Source of the DNA: Agromyces seonyuensis
Lineage (GTDB): Bacteria; Actinomycetota; Actinomycetes; Actinomycetales; Microbacteriaceae
DNA length: 64,000 nucleotides
Direction of reading: 5' to 3'
Assembly (NCBI RefSeq): GCF_009789225.1
Contig: NZ_WSTA01000003.1
Coordinates: 26,202 to 90,201 of the forward strand
Of the stretch, positions 48,938 to 58,945 are shown in pieces. Each line of letters opens with the position of its first letter. Position 1 is the first letter of the stretch. The notes under the pieces are model-generated. The model was not told the origin of the DNA. It searched no databases and saw nothing but the letters and a program-made list of their open reading frames with translations. The position numbers and the translations under genes are program-made.

Positions 48938-50191
48938 ATGACGGGTGCGGCGAGGCCGGCCGTGCGGCTCGGCGGCGGCGAGGCATGGCTGATCTGGGTG
49001 CTCGCGACGAGCTTCGTGGTCTGGTTGTTCGCGATCCAGACCGGGTACGCGGTCGTCTCGCCGGAGATCCAGGACACTGCGGGGCTCTCGATCGCCCAGG
49101 TCGGGCTGGCGGCATCGATCTACACGTGGGTCTTCGCACTCTGCCAGTTCTTCTCGGGCTCGCTGCTCGATCGGTTCGGCACCCGCCCGCTGCTCGCGAT
49201 CGCCGTCGCGCTCGTCGCGGTCGGCGCATTCCTCTACGCCGGCACGACCGACTTCACGACCCTCGCGATCGCGCAGGCGGTGCTGGCGCTCGGCGCCTCG
49301 TTCGGGTTCGTCGGCGCTGGCTACGTCGGCGGCAAGTGGTTCGAAGCGGCGAAGTACGGCCTCATGTTCGGACTCGTGCAGGCCTTCGCGAGTCTCGGCT
49401 CGGCCGTCGGCCAGCCGGTCATCCTCGCCCTGCTGCAGGCGATGACCTGGCAGCAGCTGCTCGTGGCATTCGGGGTCTTCGGGATCGTCCTGACGATCCT
49501 GTTCCTCGCGATCGTGCGCGATCCGGCACCGGTCGTCCCTCTCATGGATGCCGCGGGTCGCCGCTCGAACGTCCTCGGCGACATCCTGCGCGACCTCGGC
49601 CGGTGCTTCGCGAACCGCGACGTCGTGCTCGCCGCCCTCATCGGCGGCGCGTCGTTCGGCACCATGCTCGCGGTGGGCACGCTGTGGGGCCCGCGGATCA
49701 TGGAAGCGCGCGGCGCCTCGACGGAGTTCGCGACGGTGCTGACGGCGATCGCCTGGCTCGGCCTCGCCGCCGGCGCGCCGCTCATCAACATCGTGTCCGA
49801 CCGTTGGAAGAGCCGCCGCGCACCGGCGATCTGGTGGCTGCTCCTGCAGGCGGTCTCGATCGCCCTGGTGATCTACCTGCCGCGCGAGGGCAATGGGGCC
49901 GCGATCGGGCTCATGTTCGCGGTCGGCCTCTTCTCGGGCGTGCAGATGCTCGGCTTCACGATCGCCGGGGAGGCGGTCGACGGCTCGCTCATCGGCAGTG
50001 CGTCGGCGATCGTCAACGGCGTGTGCTTCCTCGTCGGCGGGCTCTTGACGTCGGTCCCGTCGGTGTTCCTGCCGACGGAGCCGGCGCTCGACGACTACCA
50101 GGCCGCGCTGTGGCTCATGCCCGCCGTGCTGCTCGGCGGCGCCGGAGCAGCGGCGCTCTTGAGGAAACCTTCCGTTTCGGCTGCACGGTGA
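48938..50191 (+). CDS. MFS transporter, paralogue 1 next to guanine deaminase
   Basis: A 417-residue MFS carrier with 12 helices. It starts with an unusual EAWLIWVLATSFVVWLFAIQ helix, then the motif FSGSLLDRFGTRPLLA between helices 2 and 3 and FGFVGAGYVGGKWFEAAKYG. It is highly similar along its whole length to the carrier at 51603, and the guanine deaminase gene lies between them. A role in purine (guanine, xanthine) or related uptake is inferred only from position; the fold also resembles organic acid carriers. Start ATG 48938. It is divergent from the ABC exporter operon. Confidence 0.82.
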   Translation: MTGAARPAVRLGGGEAWLIWVLATSFVVWLFAIQTGYAVVSPEIQDTAGLSIAQVGLAASIYTWVFALCQFFSGSLLDRFGTRPLLAIAVALVAVGAFLYAGTTDFTTLAIAQAVLALGASFGFVGAGYVGGKWFEAAKYGLMFGLVQAFASLGSAVGQPVILALLQAMTWQQLLVAFGVFGIVLTILFLAIVRDPAPVVPLMDAAGRRSNVLGDILRDLGRCFANRDVVLAALIGGASFGTMLAVGTLWGPRIMEARGASTEFATVLTAIAWLGLAAGAPLINIVSDRWKSRRAPAIWWLLLQAVSIALVIYLPREGNGAAIGLMFAVGLFSGVQMLGFTIAGEAVDGSLIGSASAIVNGVCFLVGGLLTSVPSVFLPTEPALDDYQAALWLMPAVLLGGAGAAALLRKPSVSAAR

Positions 50192-50239
50192 TCTAGTGTC
50201 GGGTGCGAGGGGTCTGGGGGGATCCCGTGAGGGGGCGTC

Positions 50240-51577
50240 ATGCCGTACCACCTTCCGACCGGGTCGGGATCGCATGCGATCCGCGGGCACATCGTCACGC
50301 TGACGGGAGATCCGTTCTTCGATTCCGACGCGCTCGTCGAACACACCGACGGCGTCGTGATCGTGGCGGACGGCATCATCACCGCCGTCGGCCCGTGGAG
50401 CGAGCTCGGGAGCTCGGTGCCCGAGGGCGTGCCGGTCGACCGCTATCCCGACGGCCTCATCACGGCGGGGTTCATCGACACGCACGTCCACTACGTGCAG
50501 ACGGGCATCATCGCCGCGTTCGGCGCCCAGCTCATCGACTGGCTGAACACCTACACGTTCGTCGCCGAGCAGAAGTTCGTCGATCCGGCCTACGCGTCCG
50601 CCGTGGCATCCGTGTTCTTCGACCAGCTCCTGGCGAACGGCACGACGACGGCCCTGACGTTCGCCGCCGTCTACCCGCAGTCGGTCGACGCCTTCTTCGA
50701 GGAGGCGACGAAGCGCAACATGCGCATGGTCGGCGGCAAGGTCATGATGGACCGCAACGCGCCGGAGCACTTGCTCGACACCGCCCAGTCGGGCTACGAC
50801 GAGTCGAAGGCGCTCATCGAGCGGTGGCACGAGCAGGGCCGCAACCACTACGCGGTCACCCCGCGCTTCGCGCCGACGTCGACACCCGACCAGCTCGCCG
50901 CGGCGGCGACGTTGCTGCGCGAGCATCCGACGACCCTCATGCACACGCACGTGAGCGAGAACCTCGGCGAGATCGCCTGGGTGCGCTCGCTGTTCCCGGA
51001 GTCGAAAGGCTACCTCGACGTCTACGACCGGGCCGGCCTGCTGCGACCCGGCTCGGTGCTCGCGCACGGCGTGCACCTCACTCCGCAGGAGCGGATCCGC
51101 GTGCACGAGACCGGCGCCGCGATCTCCCACTGCCCGACGTCGAACCTCTTCCTCGGCAGCGGGCTCTTCCACGTGCATCAGGCCAAGAACCACACCCACC
51201 CGATGAAGGTCGGACTCGGCACCGACATCGGCGCCGGCACGAGCTTCTCGCTGCTGTCCACGATGAACGAGGCGTACAAGGTGGCCCAGCTCGTGCAGTA
51301 CCCGCTCGATGCGGTGAAGATGCTCTACCTCGCCACCCTGGGCGGCGCCGAGGCGCTCGGGCTCGACGACCGGATCGGCTCCGTCGAGGTGGGCAAGGAG
51401 GCCGACCTCGTCGTGCTCGACAAGCAGGCCACGCCGCTGCTCGAGTTCCGCAGCGAGCAGGTGGCCTCGCTCGACGAGCAGCTCTTCGTGCTCGCCGTGA
51501 TGGGCGACGACCGGGCCGTCCAGACCACCTACATCGCCGGCGAGGTCGCGTACTCGCGCGACGGCCACCAGCACTGA
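50240..51577 (+). CDS. guaD: Guanine deaminase
   Basis: A 445-residue zinc amidohydrolase. Metal ligands are His82 and His84 in FIDTHVHYVQ, the His in MHTHVSENLGEI, the His in LAHGVHLTPQERIRVHETGA and Asp in GLGTDIGAGTSFSLL. The motifs SHCPTSNLFLGSG and GTDIGAGTS are characteristic of guanine deaminases, which turn guanine into xanthine and ammonia. It follows the first MFS carrier by 48 bases and is followed by the second carrier 25 bases later, so the three are probably co-transcribed. Confidence 0.9.
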   Translation: MPYHLPTGSGSHAIRGHIVTLTGDPFFDSDALVEHTDGVVIVADGIITAVGPWSELGSSVPEGVPVDRYPDGLITAGFIDTHVHYVQTGIIAAFGAQLIDWLNTYTFVAEQKFVDPAYASAVASVFFDQLLANGTTTALTFAAVYPQSVDAFFEEATKRNMRMVGGKVMMDRNAPEHLLDTAQSGYDESKALIERWHEQGRNHYAVTPRFAPTSTPDQLAAAATLLREHPTTLMHTHVSENLGEIAWVRSLFPESKGYLDVYDRAGLLRPGSVLAHGVHLTPQERIRVHETGAAISHCPTSNLFLGSGLFHVHQAKNHTHPMKVGLGTDIGAGTSFSLLSTMNEAYKVAQLVQYPLDAVKMLYLATLGGAEALGLDDRIGSVEVGKEADLVVLDKQATPLLEFRSEQVASLDEQLFVLAVMGDDRAVQTTYIAGEVAYSRDGHQH

Positions 51578-51602
51578 CCGACCGAGACGAAGCGGAGCAC
51601 CC

Positions 51603-52949
51603 ATGTCGACCGAAGCGCCCACGTCCCAGCCCGCACCCGCACCGGTCCCGCAATCGGCGGGTTCCTCGACCGGCCACGCCGCGTACTTCCACGGCGCCCA
51701 CAACTGGTTCGAGGGCGGCCACCGCCGCATCGGAGGACCCGAGGCCTGGCTCATCTGGGTGCTCGCCACGACGTTCGTCGTCTGGCTCTTCGCGATCCAG
51801 ACCGGGTACGCGGTGGTCTCGCCCGACATCCAGCAGGACGCCGGGCTCACCATCGGACAGATCGGCCTCGCGGCCTCGATCTACACGTGGGTCTTCGCCC
51901 TCGTCCAGTTCTTCTCCGGGGCGCTGCTCGACCGGTTCGGCTCGCGGCCGCTCATGGCGATCGCGGTCGCGCTCGTCGCGATCGGCGCCTTCCTCTATGC
52001 GGGCACCACGAACTTCGGCACCCTCGCGGCGGCGCAGGCGGTGCTGGCGATCGGCTCGTCGTTCGGCTTCGTCGGTGCCGGGTACCTCGGCGGCAAGTGG
52101 TTCGACGCGGCCAAGTACGGCCTCATGTTCGGGCTCGTGCAGACGTTCGCGAGCCTCGGCTCGGCGATCGGGCAGCCGCTCATCCTCGCGACCCTCGACA
52201 ACCTGTCGTGGCAGCAGCTGCTCGTCGCGTTCGGCTCGTTCGGCGTCATCCTCGTCGTGCTCTTCATCGCCTTCGTGCGCAACCCCGCCCCCGAGCAAGG
52301 CGCCCCCGCCGCGAAGCATGAAGGCAACGTCCTCGTCAACATCCTCCGCGACCTCGGCAAGGGCTTCTCGAACGTGCGGGTCGTGCTCTCGTCGATCCTC
52401 GCCGGCGCTTCGTTCGGCGCGATGCTGGCGGTCGGCACCCTGTGGGGCCCGCGGGTCATGGAAGCCCGCGGCGCCGAGACCGACTTCGCGACCGTCCTGA
52501 CGGCGCTCGCCTGGCTCGGCCTCGCGGTGGGCGCCCCGCTCGTCAACGTCGTCTCGGACCGCTGGGGCAGCCGGAAGTGGCCCGCGTTCTACGCGCTCGT
52601 GCTGCAGGCGCTCGCGATCGCGCTCGTGATCTACCTGCCGAAAGAGGGGCAGGGCGCCGCGCTCGTGCTGATGTTCGCGATCGGCTTCTTCGCGGGCGGC
52701 CACATGCTCGGCTTCACGATCGCGGGCGAGGCCGTGCCGGGGCGGCTCATCGGCAGCGCATCGGCGATCGTCAACGGCGTCTGCTTCATCATCGGCGGCC
52801 TGCTCCAGTCGATCCCCGGTCAACTCCTGCCGGACGACGCGGACCTCGCGGACTTCCAGGCCGCACTCTGGCTCATCCCGGCGGTCGTCGCGGTCGGGGC
52901 GATCGCCGCGCTGCTCATCTCCGAGAAGAAGCCGGTGCCGGCGGCGTGA
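51603..52949 (+). CDS. MFS transporter, paralogue 2 next to guanine deaminase
   Basis: A 448-residue MFS carrier, a close paralogue of the one at 48938 but with a 45-residue polar N-terminal extension (TSQPAPAPVPQSAGSSTGHA, then AYFHGAHNWFEGG). Helix 1 again reads EAWLIWVLATTFVVWLFAIQ and the helix 2-3 motif FSGALLDRFGSRPLMA. The strong match over all helices, with guaD between, indicates a tandem duplication. The two may differ in substrate or regulation. Its 3' end overlaps the convergent DHA2-type gene by 35 bases, an unusual tail-to-tail overlap. Confidence 0.82.
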   Translation: MSTEAPTSQPAPAPVPQSAGSSTGHAAYFHGAHNWFEGGHRRIGGPEAWLIWVLATTFVVWLFAIQTGYAVVSPDIQQDAGLTIGQIGLAASIYTWVFALVQFFSGALLDRFGSRPLMAIAVALVAIGAFLYAGTTNFGTLAAAQAVLAIGSSFGFVGAGYLGGKWFDAAKYGLMFGLVQTFASLGSAIGQPLILATLDNLSWQQLLVAFGSFGVILVVLFIAFVRNPAPEQGAPAAKHEGNVLVNILRDLGKGFSNVRVVLSSILAGASFGAMLAVGTLWGPRVMEARGAETDFATVLTALAWLGLAVGAPLVNVVSDRWGSRKWPAFYALVLQALAIALVIYLPKEGQGAALVLMFAIGFFAGGHMLGFTIAGEAVPGRLIGSASAIVNGVCFIIGGLLQSIPGQLLPDDADLADFQAALWLIPAVVAVGAIAALLISEKKPVPAA

Positions 52950-54420
52950 TCGTGTGCGAGATCGAGGCCGTCGCCTGCGCGACCTCGAGTTCGCCGGTCC
53001 GGCCCTTGCCCGAGTTCCGGCCGACGAGCACGACGAGCGCGACGCCGAGCGCGCACCAGATCGCCATCGAGATCGACGACCAGGAGAAGCCCGCGGCGAG
53101 CGCGGCCGAGTCGGAGAGCCCGGCATCCTCGCGGCGCGCGGTCACGCCGGCGTAGACCGAGGCGACGATCGCCGTCATCACCGCGGATCCGACGTAGCGC
53201 GCCATATTCGAGAGGCCGGAGGCCGCGCCGACCTCGCGGGGCTCGACCGAGGAGGTCGAGAGCGAGGAACAGGGCCCGTTCTGCAATCCCATCCCCGCGG
53301 CGAGCGCGACGAGCGGGAGCACGAACATCCCGTACGACCACTGCTCGGTGACGAACGCGAGCACGACGAGCGAGACCGTCATGGCGAGGAAGCCGACGGT
53401 GATCGTGGTGCGCGCCCCGATGCGCCCGACGATCGGCGTGATGAGGGGGGCGATCACCACGGCGGCGGCGGCGACGGGGAGCGTCGCGAGGCCGGCTTGG
53501 AAGGAGTCCATGCCGAGCGCCGACGGGTCCTGGAAGTAGAGGCTGACGACGTACATGATCGCGTTGATCGTGCCGGCGCCGAGCAGGATCGAGAGCGTCG
53601 CGCCGACGAGCACCTTGTTCGTCAGCAGCCGCAGGTCGAGCATCGGGGCCGCGATGCGCCGTTCGACGACGACGAAGCCGATCGTCGCGGCGATCGTGAT
53701 CGCGAAGCACAGGATCGTGCGCCACGACAGCCAACCCCAGGCGCTGCCCTCGGTGAGGGCGAAGATGAGCGGCGCGAGGATGAGGGCGATGAGCACGGTG
53801 CCCGCGAAGTCGATGGACTTCGGTCGCGTCGGGTCGTTCGACTCGGCGACCGCGGCGAGGGTGACGGGGATGCACGCGGCGGCGATCGCCGCGTCGATCC
53901 AGAACAGCCCCTGCCAGCCGAGCGTCGATGCGAGCAGTCCGCCGACGAGCGGGCCCGCGGCGGCGCCGACGGCCGACGCGGCGCCCCACAGCGTGACGGC
54001 CCGCAACTGCGCCTTGCCCGTGTTGGACGCCGAGATGAGGCTCATGCCGCACGCGAGGATCGTCGCGCCCGCGGCGCCCTGGATGCACCGGCCGAGGATG
54101 ACGCCGAGGCCCTCCTGCGAGAGCGCGATGAGCGCGCACGACGCGATGAACAGCAGGATGCCCCAAAGGAAGATCTTGCGGCGCCCGAAGACGTCGCCGA
54201 GGGAGCCGGAGGTGACGATGACCGCGGCGCCCACGAGCGAGTAGCCCGTGACGGCCCACTGCAGGGTCGAGGTCGGCGTGCCGGTGTCGGCCGAGATGGC
54301 GGGGATGAGGATCGAGACCGCCGAGGTGTTCGCGTTCACCACGAGCGCGGTCACGCACGTCGCGATGAGCGCCCCCATCGCGTTGCGCCTCGCGGTCGCC
54401 GTCGTCGCCGTGTCGCTCAT
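52915..54420 (-). CDS. MFS transporter, DHA2-type
   Basis: A 501-residue carrier with 14 helices. Helix 1 has VVNANTSAVSILIPAISADT, helix 4-5 the GRCIQGAAGATILACGMSLI and WGAASAVGAAAGPLVGGLLA elements, and the loop GSLGDVFGRRKIFLWG is the drug/H+ antiporter motif A. Substrate is unknown. The last 12 codons are antisense to the end of the paralogous MFS gene at 51603. Start ATG 54420; the next gene is divergent, with 166 bases between that hold no gene. Confidence 0.85.
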   Translation of the reverse strand: MSDTATTATARRNAMGALIATCVTALVVNANTSAVSILIPAISADTGTPTSTLQWAVTGYSLVGAAVIVTSGSLGDVFGRRKIFLWGILLFIASCALIALSQEGLGVILGRCIQGAAGATILACGMSLISASNTGKAQLRAVTLWGAASAVGAAAGPLVGGLLASTLGWQGLFWIDAAIAAACIPVTLAAVAESNDPTRPKSIDFAGTVLIALILAPLIFALTEGSAWGWLSWRTILCFAITIAATIGFVVVERRIAAPMLDLRLLTNKVLVGATLSILLGAGTINAIMYVVSLYFQDPSALGMDSFQAGLATLPVAAAAVVIAPLITPIVGRIGARTTITVGFLAMTVSLVVLAFVTEQWSYGMFVLPLVALAAGMGLQNGPCSSLSTSSVEPREVGAASGLSNMARYVGSAVMTAIVASVYAGVTARREDAGLSDSAALAAGFSWSSISMAIWCALGVALVVLVGRNSGKGRTGELEVAQATASISHTITPPAPASSRR

Positions 54421-54586
54421 GCCGTCCCCCCAGACCCATGGATGCTCCGCTCGGACGGTATCCCCCGCGGACGGCGCCGGTCAATGGCTCGGCAGGCCGA
54501 CCGCACCGCGGTGCGGTCGGCTCGCGACCGTTGCGGCGACGCCGTGCGAGCGTCAGCATCGTGCTGACGGGCGTTGGGGGGCGATC

Positions 54587-55477
54587 GTGACGAAGGAGCA
54601 GGCGCCTGGACGCGCCGGGCGCGACGTCCGGCGACCGACGCGGCTGGTCGAGCGCTGGACGAGCATCGACGGCGGTCGCGTGTTCTACCGGGAGTCCGTC
54701 AGCCCGCCGGACGCCCCGGCGATGCTGCACGTGCACGGCTTCGGCCTCTCGGGGCGCTACCTGCTGCCGACCGCCGAGCGCCTCGCCGACGAGTTCCACA
54801 CGCTCGTGCCCGACCTGCCCGGCTTCGGCCGCAGCGCGAAGGCGGCCGACGCCCTCGACGTCCCGGACCTCGCCGACGCGGCCGCGCGATTCCTCGACGA
54901 CCGGGGCGTGGAGCGCGCGACGCTCATCGGCAACTCCATGGGCTGCCCCGTCATCTGCGAGTTCGCCTATCGGCATCCGGATCGGATCGACCGCGCCGTG
55001 CTCGTCTCCCCGGCCGGCGGCATCCACAACCAGCCGTTCCGCCGGGCCGCGGGCCAGCTCGCTCGCGACGGCGTCCGGGAGCCGACACGGCTCGTCGGCG
55101 TGGTCACGCCCGACTACCTGCGCTTCGGCGTCCCGAGCACGGCGAAGATGTTCCGCTCGCTGACGAAGTACCCCTCGCTCGAGCGCCTGCTCGAACTGGA
55201 GGTGCCGACGCTCGTCGTGCTCGGCTCGCGCGATCCGCTCATGCCGGGCCCGGCCCGCGTGCAGGAGGTCGCGTCGCAGACGGAGAACCACGTGCTCGTC
55301 GTGCGCATCGAGGGGGCCGCCCACGCGATCAACTTCAGCCATCCCGGCGAGCTGGCGCATCTCGTCCGGCTGTTCATGGCCGACCGGCCCATCGTGGACG
55401 ACCCCGACTCGCCGGGCCTCGCGAGCGTCGTCGAGATCTACCGCGGCGTGCACCACCCGCCCGAGCGCACGGACTGA
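54587..55477 (+). CDS. Alpha/beta hydrolase
   Basis: A 296-residue hydrolase of the lipase/meta-cleavage hydrolase type. The oxyanion strand is MLHVHGFGLSGRYLLPTAER, the nucleophile elbow is LIGNSMGCPVICEFA (Ser near residue 125), VVLGSRDPLMPG provides the acid and GAAHAINFSHPGELAH the His. Start GTG 54587 follows GGGGGG with good spacing; the in-frame sequence before it runs antisense to the transporter gene. The substrate is unknown; it is followed by an MFS gene on the same strand after 107 bases. Confidence 0.8.
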   Translation: MTKEQAPGRAGRDVRRPTRLVERWTSIDGGRVFYRESVSPPDAPAMLHVHGFGLSGRYLLPTAERLADEFHTLVPDLPGFGRSAKAADALDVPDLADAAARFLDDRGVERATLIGNSMGCPVICEFAYRHPDRIDRAVLVSPAGGIHNQPFRRAAGQLARDGVREPTRLVGVVTPDYLRFGVPSTAKMFRSLTKYPSLERLLELEVPTLVVLGSRDPLMPGPARVQEVASQTENHVLVVRIEGAAHAINFSHPGELAHLVRLFMADRPIVDDPDSPGLASVVEIYRGVHHPPERTD

Positions 55478-55584
55478 ATCCAGGCCGCTCCGGGCCGCTC
55501 CGGGCCGCTCCGGGTCGCCGCCGGCCCGATCCGGCCCCGGTCGAGTCGGATGCCGCGTCGCGACGACCCCGGATACTGGAGACG

Positions 55585-56793
55585 ATGACTTCCACCACCG
55601 TGCCCGGCCGCGCCGAGCGTCGCGCCCGCGTCGCCGTGTCGGCGCTCTTCTTCACCAACGGGGCGATCTACGCGAACGTCATCCCCCGCTTCCCCGAGAT
55701 CAAGGCCGCGCTCGGGATGAGCGACGTCTTCTACGGGGTCTCGGTCGCGGCGGTGCCGCTCGGCGCACTGCTCTCCGGGCTCGCCGCGGCGACGCTCATC
55801 CGCCGGTTCGGCTCGGCCCGCCTCGCGGCGGTCGGGTCGGTGCTGCTCGCGTTCGCGATGCTCGCGGTCGGCCTCTCGCCGGCGCCGTGGGCGTTCCTCG
55901 CCGCCCTCTTCGTCGTCGGCCTGCTCGACTCGGTGACCGACGTCGCGCAGAACGCGCACGGCCTGCGGGTGCAGCGCCGATACGGGCGCTCCATCCTCAA
56001 TTCCTTCCATGCGATCTGGTCGCTCGGGGCCGTCGCGGGCGGGCTCATGGCGACCGCGGCGATCGCGCTGGCGCTGCCGCTCGGCATCCATCTCGCGATC
56101 ACGGCGGTGCTCTTCTCGACGACCGCGCTGGTCGCGCTGCGCTTCTGCCTGCCGGGACCGGACGAGACGGGCGCCGAGGAGGTCCAGGAAGCAGGCTCCG
56201 CCGTCGCCGACGCCGCCGAGACCGCGAAGGCCGGGATCCCCCCGCGGCTCGTCGCCGTCATGCTCGGTCTCGCCCTCATCGCGATCGCGGGCACGATCGT
56301 CGAGGACGTCGGCAACTCGTGGGCGACCCTCTACCTCGGCGATTCGCTCGGCGCCCCGGCGGCGCTCGCCGCCACGGGCTACCTCTCGCTCATCGGCTTC
56401 CAGTTCCTCGGCCGCATCGTCGGCGACCGCATGGTCGACCGGTTCGGGCAGCGCGCGGTCGCGCGCGCCGGCGGCGTCCTCGTCGCGCTCGGCATGGGAC
56501 TCGCGCTCGCGTTCCCCTCGATCCCGTCGACGCTCGTCGGCTTCGCCGCCGCCGGCTTCGGCGTCGCGACGCTCGTGCCCGCGACGATGGCCGCCGCGGA
56601 CCGCCTGCCGGGCCTCCGACCCGGCACGGGCCTCACCGTCGTGACGTGGCTCATGCGGCTGGGCTTCCTCGTCTCGCCGATCGTCATCGGCGCGGTCTCC
56701 GAGGCGACGGAGCTCCGGGGGAGCCTCCTGATCGTGCCCCTCGCCGGCATCCTCGTGATCGCGCTGTCGGGCTTCCTGCCGAAGCGACGCTGA
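55585..56793 (+). CDS. MFS transporter, YbjJ/fucose permease-like
   Basis: A 402-residue carrier with 12 helices, starting MTSTTVPGRAERRARVAVSA. It has VIPRFPEIKAALGMSDVFYG and the pattern DVAQNAHGLRVQRRYGRSIL plus FHAIWSLGAVAGGLMATAAI, features of the YbjJ-type inner-membrane MFS family. Substrate unknown. A polar loop of about 40 residues (near 190-215) separates the two halves as in most MFS proteins. Transcribed in the same direction as the hydrolase before it and the NADH dehydrogenase after it. Confidence 0.82.
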   Translation: MTSTTVPGRAERRARVAVSALFFTNGAIYANVIPRFPEIKAALGMSDVFYGVSVAAVPLGALLSGLAAATLIRRFGSARLAAVGSVLLAFAMLAVGLSPAPWAFLAALFVVGLLDSVTDVAQNAHGLRVQRRYGRSILNSFHAIWSLGAVAGGLMATAAIALALPLGIHLAITAVLFSTTALVALRFCLPGPDETGAEEVQEAGSAVADAAETAKAGIPPRLVAVMLGLALIAIAGTIVEDVGNSWATLYLGDSLGAPAALAATGYLSLIGFQFLGRIVGDRMVDRFGQRAVARAGGVLVALGMGLALAFPSIPSTLVGFAAAGFGVATLVPATMAAADRLPGLRPGTGLTVVTWLMRLGFLVSPIVIGAVSEATELRGSLLIVPLAGILVIALSGFLPKRR

Positions 56794-56824
56794 GGCCGGC
56801 CCGCGCCCCGAGTACCGTTGAGGG

Positions 56825-58237
56825 GTGACGAAGAACCAAGCGACGGATGCCTCGCTCCCCCACGTCGTGATCATCGGCGGCGGGTTCGCCGGCATCAACG
56901 CCGCCAAGGCGCTGAAGCATGCGCCCGTGCGGGTGACCCTCGTCGACCGACGCGTGTACAACACCTTCCAGCCGCTGCTGTACCAGGTGGCCACGGGCGG
57001 CCTGAACCCGGGCGACGTCACGCACTTCCTGCGGAGCCTGCGCATGGACCAGCCGAACCTCGACGTCCTGCACGAGCACCTCATGGAGATCGACACCGAC
57101 GAGCGGTGGGTGCGCATGCTCGACGGCCAGCGCCTCGACTACGACTACCTCGTGCTCGCGAACGGCGTCACGACGACCTTCTTCGGCACGCCCGGCGCGA
57201 AGGAGCACGCCTTCTCGGTGTACTCGCGCTCCCAGGCGATCACGATCCGCGACGAGCTCTTCACGCGTCTCGAGCGCGCCACGCAGCAGCCCGGCCGCAC
57301 CCGCGGCCTCAAGGTCGTGGTCGTCGGCGGCGGCCCCACGGGCGTCGAGATGGCGGGCTCGCTCGCCGAGCTGCGCGACCAGGGCCTGAAGCCCGCGTAC
57401 CCGGAGCTCGAAGGCGACGCGTTCACGATCACGATCGTGCAGCGCGGCACCGAACTGCTGAAGCCGTTCCAGCCGAGCCTGCGCCGCTACGCCGCGCTGC
57501 AGCTCCAGCGCCGCGACGTCGAGCTGTGCCTCGGCACGGGCGTCGCCGAAGTGTGCTCCGACTCCGTGAAGCTCACCGACGGCCGGGTCATCGAGTCGGA
57601 TCTCACGATCTGGGCGACCGGCGTCGCCCCGCACGACGAGGTCACGTACTGGTGCCTGCCGCTCGACGAGCACCACCGCATCAAGGTCGGCGCCGACCTC
57701 CAGGTCGAGGGCCTGCCGGGCGTGTTCGCGGCGGGCGACGTCGCGATCGCACCGCAGGACCTGCCGCAGCTCGCGCAGCCGGCGATCCAGGGCGGCGCCC
57801 ACGTCGGCCGCCAGATCGCCCGCATCATCGCCGGCCAGTCCACCGAACCGTTCGAGTACTACGACAAGGGGCAGCTCGCGATCATCGGCCGCCGCTCCGC
57901 CGTCGGCGAAGTGCCGGGCATCGCGAACCTCCCGGTGCTGCACTCGCTGCGCTTCCTCCGCAAGATCCCGCTGCTGCGCAAGACCATCGGCCTGCGCTCG
58001 CTCGCGGCCTGGTGGGCGTGGCTGTTCATCCACATCGCGAGCCTCCTCGGCCCTCGAAACCGCCTCGCGGTCATGTTCGGCCTCATCGCCCGCTACGGGT
58101 ACCACGTGTACCGCAAGCCGGTGCCGATCGTCGGCGACGTCCCCGCGATCCGCCCCTCGAAGGCCCAGCGCCTGCGACTCACCCCGGCCGAACTCGAGGC
58201 CGAGGCCGTGGCCGAGGAGGCCGAGGCCGAGGCGTAG
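56825..58237 (+). CDS. ndh: Type II NADH:quinone oxidoreductase
   Basis: A 470-residue flavoprotein of the NDH-2 family. The FAD motif is VIIGGGFAGINAAKAL at about residues 13-28, and the NADH motif is VVVVGGGPTGVEMAGSLAEL near 164. Further family elements are NTFQPLLYQVATGGLNP near 45 and the FAD-contact VFAAGDVAIAPQ near 300. After residue 380 an amphipathic region (LAAWWAWLFIHIASLLG) attaches the enzyme to the membrane. It passes electrons from NADH to menaquinone without pumping protons. Start is GTG 56825. The C-terminal tail is Glu/Ala-rich. Confidence 0.9.
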   Translation: MTKNQATDASLPHVVIIGGGFAGINAAKALKHAPVRVTLVDRRVYNTFQPLLYQVATGGLNPGDVTHFLRSLRMDQPNLDVLHEHLMEIDTDERWVRMLDGQRLDYDYLVLANGVTTTFFGTPGAKEHAFSVYSRSQAITIRDELFTRLERATQQPGRTRGLKVVVVGGGPTGVEMAGSLAELRDQGLKPAYPELEGDAFTITIVQRGTELLKPFQPSLRRYAALQLQRRDVELCLGTGVAEVCSDSVKLTDGRVIESDLTIWATGVAPHDEVTYWCLPLDEHHRIKVGADLQVEGLPGVFAAGDVAIAPQDLPQLAQPAIQGGAHVGRQIARIIAGQSTEPFEYYDKGQLAIIGRRSAVGEVPGIANLPVLHSLRFLRKIPLLRKTIGLRSLAAWWAWLFIHIASLLGPRNRLAVMFGLIARYGYHVYRKPVPIVGDVPAIRPSKAQRLRLTPAELEAEAVAEEAEAEA

Positions 58238-58262
58238 TCCGCGGGGGCGCGCGACGCCCGCG

Positions 58263-58892
<630 letters not shown>

Positions 58893-58945
58893 CGGTCGAT
58901 GATCGCCGATCGCGGCCGCGCGCGCGAATCGGCGCGCTCGCGCCG

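Noticed and set aside
44943..51853. Very long open frames (over 1200 and 1500 codons) on the minus strand
   Set aside because: Only the parts starting at 47057 and 48787 show protein families. The upstream parts are Arg/Pro/Ala/Glu-rich shadows of genes on other frames, as expected at very high GC.
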